Shown: positions 7,401 through 15,079 of the stretch, piece by piece
How the letters are laid out: each line of letters opens with the position of its first letter
How positions within the stretch are numbered: the stretch's first letter is position 1
Assembly: GCA_012031035.1 (NCBI GenBank)
Contig: JAAUUT010000068.1
Span: 1 to 32,723, forward strand
Direction: 5' to 3'
From: Candidatus Altimarinota bacterium
Lineage (GTDB): Bacteria > Cyanobacteriota > Cyanobacteriia > Cyanobacteriales > Microcystaceae
DNA length: 32,723 bases
Made by a program: the position numbers and the translations under genes
Notes under the pieces: generated by a model
Database searches by the model: none
What the model saw: the letters and a program-made list of their open reading frames with translations, nothing else
What the model was told of the DNA's origin: nothing

Positions 7401-9051
7401 CGATCGCGAATACACCATTAATGTTCGCGCAGAAAAAGACTATTACGCTCTTATTGAAACTCTCCAGACTAAAGATAAAATACCCGATGCGATCGTTCAT
7501 GGCTGGAGTATCTCATCGCACGACAATATCAAGTCAGGAGTTGAGTTATTTGAGGAAATTCAACCTTTAGGTTTCTATAGTCTACTCTTTCTTAGCAAAG
7601 CACTAGATCGCCAACTTATCGCCAAACCGATAGATATCAGAGTTTTATCTAATGGTATGTACAGGGTAGAAAGTGGGGATATCTTAACGCCAGAAAAGAC
7701 AACTTTATTGGGACTATGCAAAGTTATTCCTCAAGAATATAGCAATCTTACTTGTCAGAGTATCGATCTGGTTTTACCCTGCGAAGATTTGTCGAAAGAT
7801 CGATTAATAGATAGGCTTATGGCTGAGTTAAGCGAAGAATCATCCGACTTAGCGATCGCTTATCGTGGCAATAATCGATGGGTACAAACTTTTGAGCCAA
7901 TAAAGTTAGAGAAACCCGTTCAAATTCCGACAAAGTTACGAGAAAATGGCGTTTATTTAATTACAGGTGGATTGGGAAATATTGCCTTAATATTTGCCAA
8001 ATACCTCGCCGAAAGCGTGCAAGCAAAACTAGTCTTAACGAGTCGTTCGGGATTGCCAGAAAAAGAAGAGTGGGATAGATGGTTGGCAGAACACGACAAT
8101 CGCGATCGCGTTAGTAATAGAATTAGAAAAGTTAAAGAATTAGAAGTATTAGGCTCTGAAGTTTTAGTTATTAAAGCTGATGTTGCTAGCGAACTAGAAA
8201 TGCAACAAGCGATCGCGCAAGCTGAAAAAACATTCGGGCAAATTCATGGCGTAATTCATACAGCAACAAATGCAGGAGAATTTTATAAAACCATTCCAGA
8301 GACGGGTTATCTTGAATGCGATCGGGAGTTTCAACCTAAAATATATGGGACTTATACTTTAGCCAAAGTTTTACAAGATAAAGAACTTGATTATTGTTTG
8401 CTCATCTCCTCTATTGCTTCTATTTTAGGAGGAGTAGCAGTTGCTGCTTATACCGCAGTCAATATTTTTGTAGATGCTTTTGCTGACAAAAAAAATCAGC
8501 GCGATCGCGTTAATTGGCTTAGTATTAATTGGTTTCATGCTGAAGCAGAAGATGGAAATGAAGAAATATTTCAACAGGAAACAGCAGAAGCTTTTCAACG
8601 TATATTATCGAACAATTCAATCTCTCAAACTGCACTTTGGCGCAGCGATTTAAATACAGCTATTAATAAATGGATTAAACGAGAATCGAATTTATCGTCA
8701 AAAAACGTACCAATTCAAACAGTAAAACCCGTACTTTATCCCCGTTCCAATCTAAAAAATGCTTACGTCGCACCTAATAATGAAGCTGAAAGTAAAATTG
8801 CTCGACGCTATCAAGAATTGTTAGGAATAGAACGAGTAGGCATTCACGATAACTTCTTCGATCTCGGTGGAAATTCTTTAATAGGAACTCAGTTAGTTGC
8901 TCAACTTCGTCAAGATTTTCAAATACAAATTCCTCTACTGTCTATCTTAGAAGCTCCTACTGTAGAAGAATTAGCCTTAGTTATTGAAGAAAGAATTATA
9001 GAAAAATTAGAACAATTAACCGAAGAAGAAGCCAATCTTGCTTTCAAATAA
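4408..9051 (+). CDS. Type I modular polyketide synthase, KS-AT-KR-ACP
   Basis: This 1547-residue single-module PKS has no TE. KS (about 8-430): active-site C181 in QTACSTS, with H317 (THGSGT) and H357 (TNIGHL). AT (about 528-830): FTGLGTQY near 535, nucleophile S652 in GYSIGEY, and HAFH at 748-751, a motif usually linked to malonyl units. KR (about 1180-1390): nucleotide motif TGGLGNIAL at 1186, with an Ala where Gly is usual, and catalytic S1335/Y1348, so it is probably active. ACP: S1490 in DLGGNSL. I see no DH or ER motif, so a beta-hydroxyl should remain. It follows the hydroxymalonate cassette and probably consumes either that unit or malonyl. The first ATG gives the standard KS start, but no Shine-Dalgarno is visible between the heptamer array and the ATG. 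Confidence 0.95.
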   Translation: MTDTQNNELEIAIIGMSGRFPGAKNIDEFWNNLQKGIESISIFTDEELADSVKDKKLLSEPNFVKAKGILDDVELFDASFFGFNPREAEITDPQHRLFLECAWEALENAGYDSQQYQGSIGVYGGSSLNSYFLNNVSPNLELLNSIDGHQLTIASDKDFLTTRISYKLNLEGPSYTVQTACSTSLVAVHLACQSLLNGECDMALAGGVSVDSPRKSGYLYQEGDVSSPDGHCRAFDAKARGTGSGEGVGIVVLKRLEDAIADGDFIYAVIKGSAINNDGSFKVSYTAPRIDSQAKVIRMAQVVAEVEPETINYVETHGSGTVLGDPIEIAALTQAFRTDTNKKGFCAIGSVKTNIGHLDAAAGIAGLIKTVLALKNQQIPPSLHFEQPNPKIDFANSPFYVNTKLSKWNVNGTPRRAGVSSFGIGGTNAHVILEEPPTQESSNQSRPWHLLTLSAKTDSALEKATNKLIEHLKQHPDQNIADVAYTLGVGRRAFEHRRMVVCQNREDGINALIDPKRVLTNFQEPSNRPVAFMFTGLGTQYVNMGRELYQTEPVFREQVDLCCDILSPLLDRDLRDIIYPNRHQTPSPNSTATQSGLDLRKMLSREEKPADEATQKLNQTYLTQPAVFVIEYALAQLLMAWGIRPVAMIGYSIGEYVAACVSGVLSLEDALTLVAKRAQMIQELPPGAMLAVPLSEEQVRPYLDENLSLSAINGSSMCVVAGTIESVTELEQKLSQQGLAVRRIETSHAFHSQMMNAIAQPFTELVKTVKLQPPKIPYLSNVTGTWITAEQATNPTYWTHHLCQTVRFADGVQQLWQKHQPIMLEIGAGQTLGSLAQQCLEKVSLADKIVLPSLKYSYDRQSDIRFLLNSLGQLWLLGVEIDWSKFYENERRHRLPLPTYPFERQRYWLDPRQPEQISATQKVSLERKPDIADWFYVPIWKQSVLPPRLKSGELNKQKSCWLVFVDECGIASEIATKLEKENQDVIIVKTGEKFSQVSDREYTINVRAEKDYYALIETLQTKDKIPDAIVHGWSISSHDNIKSGVELFEEIQPLGFYSLLFLSKALDRQLIAKPIDIRVLSNGMYRVESGDILTPEKTTLLGLCKVIPQEYSNLTCQSIDLVLPCEDLSKDRLIDRLMAELSEESSDLAIAYRGNNRWVQTFEPIKLEKPVQIPTKLRENGVYLITGGLGNIALIFAKYLAESVQAKLVLTSRSGLPEKEEWDRWLAEHDNRDRVSNRIRKVKELEVLGSEVLVIKADVASELEMQQAIAQAEKTFGQIHGVIHTATNAGEFYKTIPETGYLECDREFQPKIYGTYTLAKVLQDKELDYCLLISSIASILGGVAVAAYTAVNIFVDAFADKKNQRDRVNWLSINWFHAEAEDGNEEIFQQETAEAFQRILSNNSISQTALWRSDLNTAINKWIKRESNLSSKNVPIQTVKPVLYPRSNLKNAYVAPNNEAESKIARRYQELLGIERVGIHDNFFDLGGNSLIGTQLVAQLRQDFQIQIPLLSILEAPTVEELALVIEERIIEKLEQLTEEEANLAFK

Positions 9052-9094
9052 AAAATATCAGCTATTAATTTAGCATCTCTGGAGTCAAGGAATA

Positions 9095-12000
9095 ATGCCC
9101 TTAAGTAAAGAAGAATTACTCAAAAGAAAATCGACGCTTTCGCCTGCCAAACAAGCACTACTAGCAAAGCAATTGCAGGGTGAAAATGAATCTAATTTTC
9201 AATTAAACTTACTAGAAGAACAGCTACTAACAATAGTTCCTAACTTACAAGACCGATACGAACCATTTCCACTAACCGACGTTCAACAAGCTTATTGGAT
9301 AGGTCGCGATGGTGCATTTGAGTTGGGAAATGTGGCGACTCATGGCTATACAGAAATTGACTTTGTAGACTTAGAATTAGAAAGATTTGAACGAGCTTGG
9401 CAGAAACTAATTGAACGTCATGATATGCTGCGAGTAATCGTACAATCTGACGGACAACAGCGAATTTTAAAACAAGTACCTCAATACAAGATAGAGGTTA
9501 TTGATTTACGAGGAAAAGATTCAGAAATCGTTGCTTCTGAACTAGCTAAAATTCGCGAACAATTATCTCATGAAATACTTCCCGCCGACCAATGGCCTCT
9601 ATTTAAAATTCAAGCGGCTCAATTAGATAATAATAAAACGAGAATTTTTATCAGTGTAGATATATTAATTGGGGACGACCAAAGCGAGGAACTTCTCAAT
9701 CAAGAATTCGTTCAGTTGTGTCAAGATCCCAATCTTAAATTGCCTCCCATAGAATTATCTTTTCGAGATTATGTTTTGGCGGAAATTGAGTTAAGAAATT
9801 CAAAAATTTATCGCGATTCTTTAGAATATTGGCAAAAGCGTCTTCCTAATCTTCCACCCGCTCCCGAATTACCTCTACAAAAAAATCTTGCTGCTGTTGA
9901 ATATCCTCATTTTGTCCGCCGTCAAGCAAAATTAGAAGCAACAATCTGGCAACGCCTTAAAGTTAAAGCCTCTCAAGCAAACATAACGCCTTCTGGATTA
10001 TTGCTAGCGGCTTTCGCTGAAATTTTAACAATCTGGACTAAAAGCCGCCATTTTACCCTTAACTTGACCCTATTTAATCGTTTACCGCTACATCCTCAAG
10101 TAGATAGAATTGTAGGGTACTTTACTTCACTAACTCTACTAGAAATAAATAACTCAGGACAAGATTCGTTTATAAATCGCGCTAAACGAATTCAAAAACA
10201 ATTTTGGGAGGATATGGATTGTCGTTATGTAAGCGGCGTACGAGTTTTACGAGAATTAGCTCGCGCTCAAAATCGCCTTTCGGACACGCTTATGCCAGTG
10301 GTTTTTACTAGCACTTTGCTCAACAATACTTCAAGCGATAGTTCGGCGAGTCTCCCTGAATCATCAGAAGATACCTTAGAAACCTATAGTATCAGCCAAA
10401 CCCCGCAGGTTTATTTAGACCATCAAATTTCTGAGAGTAAAGGCGCTCTAGATTTTAATTGGGATGCAGTAGAAGAACTTTTTCCCGCCGGACTTTTGGA
10501 TGATATGTTTGCTGCTTACTGCGATTTTCTAGAACGTTTGGCAAATGAAGATGAAATTTGGCAAGCAACAACGCGACAATTACTCCCTCCTGCACAAGTA
10601 AAACAACTAGCAGAAATAAATTCTACTGAAGCAACACTAGATAAAGGGGAATTACTTCATAGCTTGTTTTTCGATCGCGTAGCTTTACAACCCAATCAAG
10701 CAGCTATAATTACGAGCGATCGCACTATAACCTATCAAGAATTATGCGATAGGGCTAACCAATTAGGACAACAACTACGGCAATTAGGAGCAAAACCCAA
10801 CCAATTAGTAGGAGTTGTCATGGAGAAAGGATGGGAGCAAGTTGTAGCTGTATTAGCAATTCTAGCTGCTGGTGCTGCTTATGTTCCTATCGATCCCGAA
10901 CTTCCTCAAGAGCGTAGATGGCATTTAATAGAACAAGGAAACGTTCAATGGGTACTGACGCAATCTTGGCTAAACACGTCTTTAGAATGGTCAGATGGCT
11001 TAGTCCGTTTATGTGTCGATACTCAAGAAATTTCTAATACTTCTACACTGCTAGAACCCGTTCAAAAGGCTGACGATTTAGCGTATGTCATTTACACTTC
11101 TGGCTCTACTGGCGTACCTAAAGGAGTCGCGATCGCTCATCAAGGAGCGGTTAATACTATTCTCGATATTAACAAACGTTTTGAGGTTGGGGATCGCGAT
11201 CGCGTTTTAGCTATTTCCTCTCTCAGCTTCGACTTGTCGGTTTATGACATCTTTGGAACCCTGGCGGTGGGAGGAACTATCGTCATCCCAGAGGCCTCTG
11301 CTAACCATTCCCCCGAACATTGGGTAAAACTAATCGCTCAACATCGAGTCACCGTCTGGAATTCTGTGCCAGCACTGATGCAGATGTTGGTGGATTATGC
11401 AAAGGATAGAACCAATGTTGCACTAAACTCGCTGCGTTTGGCGTTACTCAGTGGAGATTGGATTCCTTTAACCTTACCCAATGTAATCCGAACTTTAACC
11501 GAGGAAATACAAATTATTAGTTTAGGAGGAGCGACAGAAGCCTCTATTTGGTCGATTGCTTATCCCATTACATCAGTCGATTCTAGTTGGAAGAGTATTC
11601 CTTACGGAAAACCATTGACAAATCAACGTTTTTATGTTTTCGATGAAATGTTAGAACCTTGTCCTATCTGGGTTGAGGGAACGCTGTATATCGGCGGAAT
11701 TGGACTTGCTAAAGGTTACTGGCAAGACGAAGATAAAACGAATTCTAGTTTTATTATTCATCCTGTTACAGGAGAACGATTATATTATACGGGCGATCGC
11801 GGTCGTTATTTACCAGATGGTAACATTGAGTTTCTTGGTAGGGAAGATTTACAAGTAAAAATTCGAGGTTATCGAATTGAATTAGGAGAAATTGAGGCAG
11901 CCTTAGAACAACACCCAGATTTAAAGACGGCTATCGTAACAACGGTTGGAGAACAAAGCGAGCGCAAAACCCTTGCTGCTTATATTGTACCTAAGAGCGA

Positions 12001-12502
12001 TCGCGTCCCAGATCGCGACGAGTTACAAAAATTTTTGAGTACAAAGTTACCCAGATATGCGATCCCGTCAAGTTTTATTAAGATGGACAACTTACCATTA
12101 TCATCAAATGGTAAAGTAGACCGTCGAATGTTACCCATACCTGAAATAGATGAATCTAAATTAGAAATATCCTTTGTAGAGCCGCGCGATTCTACAGAAA
12201 AAACCCTAGCCGAGATCTGGACTGAATTACTCAAGATTGAAAAAATAGGAATATACGACAATTTTTTCTTCGATTTAAGAGGAGATTCTTTGCTAGCAAC
12301 GCAAGCTGTATCTCGCATCCGAGAGGCTTTTCGGATAGACTTATCCTTGCGTCATTTCTTTGAAACGCCCACAGTTGCAGAATTGGCTGTTACTATCGTT
12401 GATAAAATAGCAGAAAACAGCGATCGCGAACTAATCGAGCGAGCCTTAGCAGAGTTAGAGCAACTCTCAGAAGAAGAAATTCAGCAAGGTCTTACATCAT
12501 AA
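9095..12502 (+). CDS. NRPS module Cy-A-PCP, predicted cysteine-activating, thiazoline-forming
   Basis: The 1135-residue protein starts after an AAGGA site. The first domain is a heterocyclisation-type condensation domain: it opens with FPLTDVQQAYWIGR and carries DxxxxDxxS (D189, D194, S197) in place of HHxxxDG. The A domain has YTSGSTGVPKG, LSFDLSVYDIF (710-720) and an A8 motif in KIRGYRIELGEIE. The pocket residues I read are D-L-Y-N-L-S-L-I-W-K, the established cysteine code. The PCP carries S1065 but in DLRGDSLL: an Arg replaces the usual Gly, and one extra Phe precedes it (NFFFDL). Expected chemistry is condensation of the PKS product with Cys, then cyclodehydration to a thiazoline. No oxidase domain is present. 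The specificity call is strong; carrier activity with the Arg substitution is unverified. Confidence 0.95.
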   Translation: MPLSKEELLKRKSTLSPAKQALLAKQLQGENESNFQLNLLEEQLLTIVPNLQDRYEPFPLTDVQQAYWIGRDGAFELGNVATHGYTEIDFVDLELERFERAWQKLIERHDMLRVIVQSDGQQRILKQVPQYKIEVIDLRGKDSEIVASELAKIREQLSHEILPADQWPLFKIQAAQLDNNKTRIFISVDILIGDDQSEELLNQEFVQLCQDPNLKLPPIELSFRDYVLAEIELRNSKIYRDSLEYWQKRLPNLPPAPELPLQKNLAAVEYPHFVRRQAKLEATIWQRLKVKASQANITPSGLLLAAFAEILTIWTKSRHFTLNLTLFNRLPLHPQVDRIVGYFTSLTLLEINNSGQDSFINRAKRIQKQFWEDMDCRYVSGVRVLRELARAQNRLSDTLMPVVFTSTLLNNTSSDSSASLPESSEDTLETYSISQTPQVYLDHQISESKGALDFNWDAVEELFPAGLLDDMFAAYCDFLERLANEDEIWQATTRQLLPPAQVKQLAEINSTEATLDKGELLHSLFFDRVALQPNQAAIITSDRTITYQELCDRANQLGQQLRQLGAKPNQLVGVVMEKGWEQVVAVLAILAAGAAYVPIDPELPQERRWHLIEQGNVQWVLTQSWLNTSLEWSDGLVRLCVDTQEISNTSTLLEPVQKADDLAYVIYTSGSTGVPKGVAIAHQGAVNTILDINKRFEVGDRDRVLAISSLSFDLSVYDIFGTLAVGGTIVIPEASANHSPEHWVKLIAQHRVTVWNSVPALMQMLVDYAKDRTNVALNSLRLALLSGDWIPLTLPNVIRTLTEEIQIISLGGATEASIWSIAYPITSVDSSWKSIPYGKPLTNQRFYVFDEMLEPCPIWVEGTLYIGGIGLAKGYWQDEDKTNSSFIIHPVTGERLYYTGDRGRYLPDGNIEFLGREDLQVKIRGYRIELGEIEAALEQHPDLKTAIVTTVGEQSERKTLAAYIVPKSDRVPDRDELQKFLSTKLPRYAIPSSFIKMDNLPLSSNGKVDRRMLPIPEIDESKLEISFVEPRDSTEKTLAEIWTELLKIEKIGIYDNFFFDLRGDSLLATQAVSRIREAFRIDLSLRHFFETPTVAELAVTIVDKIAENSDRELIERALAELEQLSEEEIQQGLTS

Positions 12503-12515
12503 CTCACCTAAATTT

Positions 12516-12532
12516 CGTGCAAAATTTGCACG
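12516..12532. repeat. Palindrome CGTGCAAA-A-TTTGCACG
   Basis: Perfect 8-base arms around a single central A lie 13 nt after the Cy-A-PCP stop. A copy differing by one base (GTGCAAGATTTGCAC) lies inside the DUF3102 gene at 26071-26085, so it is probably a dispersed short palindromic repeat. The arms have no loop and no T-run, so it is not a normal terminator. Confidence 0.7.
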
Positions 12533-12544
12533 CTATAAGTTGTC

Positions 12545-12567
12545 CTCCCTCCTTTGCAAGGGGGGAG
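12545..12567. repeat. C/G-rich hairpin repeat in the Cy-A-PCP to PLP-enzyme spacer
   Basis: CTCCCTCCTT (12545-12554) can pair with AAGGGGGGAG (12558-12567) across a 3-nt loop with one T-G pair, and is followed by another G-rich stretch to 12579. Similar G-rich hairpin repeats are common in cyanobacterial spacers. It could attenuate read-through into the next gene, but there is no T-tract, so the role is open. Confidence 0.6.
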
Positions 12568-12613
12568 CCGGAGGGGGGTCAGAGAATGAACACTTGCTCT
12601 AAAAACAACACCA

Positions 12614-13765
12614 ATGAAAACATTACCCAAAAACCCAATGAATGAAATTGCTCCCGCTCTTTTAGAGGGTTGGATGCGAGATTATTACTTCAATACCGAA
12701 ATTGATATCGGTAGTAGTGGCGTGGAAAACTTTTCACTCGCCGAGCTTTTTCAACTCACTAATCTTACCCAAGAAGAACTAAATAGCGTAGTCTTCCACG
12801 ATAGCTCAAGTCTGGGAAGTTTGGAGTTACGTCAAGCCATTGCCGAGCGTTGGGGAAATGGAGATCCAGAACAAGTCATGGTAACGCATGGATCGAGCGA
12901 AGCCAATTTCTTAATTATGAATGGACTGCTGAATGCTGGCGATGAAGTAGTTGTTTTAGATCCTTGCTACCAACAACTTTATTCTATTGCGGAATCGATA
13001 GGATGCCAGTTAAAGCGTTGGCAACTTCGTTTCGAGCAGAATTTTGCTCCCGATATTGAGGAAGCCAAAAGCTTAATTAATTCGCGCACTCGAATGGTAA
13101 TTGTCAATTTTCCTCACAATCCTACTGGTGCATCGCTAACTAGGAAAGAACAAGACGCGCTCATCGACGCGGTAGCCAAAGTAGGAGCTTATCTTGTCTG
13201 GGATGCCGCCTTTGCCGATATCGTCTATAACGGTTCTCCACTTCCTAATCCTAATTTACGTTACGATCGCGCTATATCCATGGGAACTTTTTCCAAATGC
13301 TATGGGTTGCCAGGATTGAGATTTGGATGGTGTTTTGCCTCCCCAGAGGTGTTGGCGCGTTTTGTTCGTTTGCGCGACTATATGACGCTTCACCTTTCTC
13401 CCATGATTGAATTAATTGCTCGCAGAGTTGTAGAAAAAGCCGATAAACTTCTTAGTATTCGTTTGCAGCAAGCTCGTATCAACTTAGACATTGTATCTAA
13501 GTGGGTCGAGCAACATCAAGCGTTGGTGAAGTGGTCGCGTCCGCAAGGTGGCGTATGCACGTTTCTAGGTTTGCGAGGGATTTCAAATTCTGAATCTTTT
13601 TGTCATTATCTAGCTAACACTCATAAAGTCTTGCTCGTACCAGGTACTTGTTTTAACAATCCCAGTCATGTTAGATTAGGTTTCGGAGGAGCTACAACCG
13701 ACCTCAATGAAGGTCTTAGTTGCTTGTCAAAAGCCTTACTTACCTCTAATCCGTTTAACGAGTAG
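12614..13765 (+). CDS. PLP-dependent aminotransferase-fold enzyme, capreomycidine synthase (VioD)-like
   Basis: The 383-residue protein belongs to the class I/II aminotransferase fold. PLP lysine is K228 in GTFSKCYGLPGLRFGWC; NFPHNPTGA holds the PLP-ring Asn, and WDAAFAD the pyridine Asp region. The N-terminal DIGSSGVENFSLAEL, the RLRDYMTLHLSP stretch and the overall length match what I remember of VioD from viomycin biosynthesis. VioD cyclises 3-hydroxyarginine to the six-membered cyclic guanidine capreomycidine instead of transaminating. The VioC-like oxygenase gene comes next, which is the same two-step pairing. Streptolidine- or enduracididine-forming relatives are alternatives. The family is certain; the cyclase assignment is probable, and the exact ring product is inferred. 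Its stop codon lies inside a repeat. Confidence 0.85.
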   Translation: MKTLPKNPMNEIAPALLEGWMRDYYFNTEIDIGSSGVENFSLAELFQLTNLTQEELNSVVFHDSSSLGSLELRQAIAERWGNGDPEQVMVTHGSSEANFLIMNGLLNAGDEVVVLDPCYQQLYSIAESIGCQLKRWQLRFEQNFAPDIEEAKSLINSRTRMVIVNFPHNPTGASLTRKEQDALIDAVAKVGAYLVWDAAFADIVYNGSPLPNPNLRYDRAISMGTFSKCYGLPGLRFGWCFASPEVLARFVRLRDYMTLHLSPMIELIARRVVEKADKLLSIRLQQARINLDIVSKWVEQHQALVKWSRPQGGVCTFLGLRGISNSESFCHYLANTHKVLLVPGTCFNNPSHVRLGFGGATTDLNEGLSCLSKALLTSNPFNE

Positions 13766-13803
13766 TGCGAGCAGGACGCTCGCGAGCATCTTGCTTGTAC
13801 TAC
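13762..13803. repeat. Imperfect inverted repeat, GTAGTGCGAGC family
   Basis: The ends GTAGTGCGAGCA and TGCTTGTACTAC pair over 12 bases with two G-T pairs, and an inner GCTCGCGAGC palindrome is nested. A relative lies at 23074-23115. The first bases supply the stop codon of the VioD-like gene (TAG at 13763), so the element sits exactly on the gene's 3' end. The rest of the spacer up to 14021 shows no gene. Confidence 0.75.
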
Positions 13804-14021
13804 TGGACTTTGTGGTTATTCATCCCCCGATTTGATATTACAAATCGTTCAAATGTTCGCTAGACGCTCGTTCTATATAGGCGCAAGCTAGCGCTCGATA
13901 ACTGCAAATTTTTAGCAACTAATACAGTCTTTTGCTTAACTCAAATAAGTTTTAGAACCGACATAGCTGAGACCAAAGAAACAGCAGGGGAATCAACAAA
14001 CAAAAATTTCAGGTAATTATC

Positions 14022-15062
14022 ATGGAAAAAATAATTTTGTGCGATCGCGAAATTGACGAGATTAAGTCATTAGTTAACGAGATTAGCTTTCAATACTCTT
14101 CAGTAGAAGATGATAAGTTTCTAAAAGAGGCATCAATCATTGCTCACGAACTTCCGAAACGAATTCGCACATTTATTAACGATTTCAGATTATTAGAACC
14201 ATCATCAGGGGTTTGTTTAATATCAGGCTACCCAATTTCAGATACAAAAATTGGCAAAACTCCTTCTCATTGGCAGCACAGACAAAAAATTTCTTCAGCT
14301 TTAGAAGAAGAAATTATTTTTATATTATTTAGTGCATTATTGGGGGACGTTATTGGTTGGGCGACTCAACAAGCGGGACATATCGTTCATGATGTTATTC
14401 CTATTAAAGGTCATGAATATGAACAACTCGGTAGCAGTAGTAAAGAGTTACTTTGGTGGCATAATGAAGATGCTTTTCATCCTTTCCGAGGCGATTATTT
14501 AGGGATGATGTGTTTGCGAAATCAAGAAAAAGCTGCTACTACTGTCGCTCCCGTAGATACAAGCTATTTAAAACCAGAAGAAATAGCAATTTTATTCGAG
14601 CCGCGCTTCACAATTCGTCCAGATGAATCGCATTTAGTAAAAAACCAATCCGATGGACAGAAAACACAAACTAACAGCGATAATTTACTCAGTTCGTCTT
14701 ATCAAAAAATGAGCGCTATCGATAGCGAACCAGAAAAAATTTCTGTGTTTTATGGAGATCCTAAATGTCCATACGTTCGTATCGATCCCTATTTCATGGA
14801 TATAGATAAGCTAAAAAAAGACGATGAAGCACTAAAAACTTTGAATAAATTAATTCAATCGATTGAGAGTAATTTAACCAATCTGGTTCTACAACCTGGA
14901 GATTTTTGCTTTATTGATAATTATAAAGCAGTTCATGGTAGGAAGCCATACGCAACCGTATATGACGGTCAACATCGCTGGCTTAAACGAATAATTATTA
15001 CCAGAGATTTGAGAAAATCAAGAAGTGCTAGAAGTTCCTGTACGTCTCGAATCATTTACTAA
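14022..15062 (+). CDS. Fe(II)/2-oxoglutarate oxygenase, VioC-like (arginine beta-hydroxylase family)
   Basis: The 346 residues match the length and layout of VioC/OrfP/AsnO-type oxygenases of the clavaminate-synthase-like family. The iron triad is H147 and E149 in WHNEDAF plus H305 in AVHGRK. R319 and R323 in HRWLKRI have the spacing of the VioC arginines that bind 2-oxoglutarate and substrate carboxylate. IIAHELPKRIRTF, GWATQQAG and DVIPIKG are close to VioC as I remember it. In VioC two Asp residues (as DGD) hold the guanidine; here the segment is VRIDPYF, with D255 kept but Tyr at the second position. Arginine C3 hydroxylation feeding the adjacent VioD-like enzyme is the best hypothesis, but another amino acid or free Arg at another carbon is possible. 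No carrier-protein link is needed. Confidence 0.87.
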   Translation: MEKIILCDREIDEIKSLVNEISFQYSSVEDDKFLKEASIIAHELPKRIRTFINDFRLLEPSSGVCLISGYPISDTKIGKTPSHWQHRQKISSALEEEIIFILFSALLGDVIGWATQQAGHIVHDVIPIKGHEYEQLGSSSKELLWWHNEDAFHPFRGDYLGMMCLRNQEKAATTVAPVDTSYLKPEEIAILFEPRFTIRPDESHLVKNQSDGQKTQTNSDNLLSSSYQKMSAIDSEPEKISVFYGDPKCPYVRIDPYFMDIDKLKKDDEALKTLNKLIQSIESNLTNLVLQPGDFCFIDNYKAVHGRKPYATVYDGQHRWLKRIIITRDLRKSRSARSSCTSRIIY

Positions 15063-15079
15063 ATAAGAATAAGCGATCG

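Noticed and set aside
11980..12318. Minus-strand ORF of 112 codons inside the Cy-A-PCP gene
   Set aside because: Antisense to the A/PCP region, with composition typical of a shadow frame.
12614..13765. Ordinary biosynthetic aminotransferase
   Set aside because: The specific VioD-like segments and the VioC-like neighbour make the cyclase reading stronger, though not proven.
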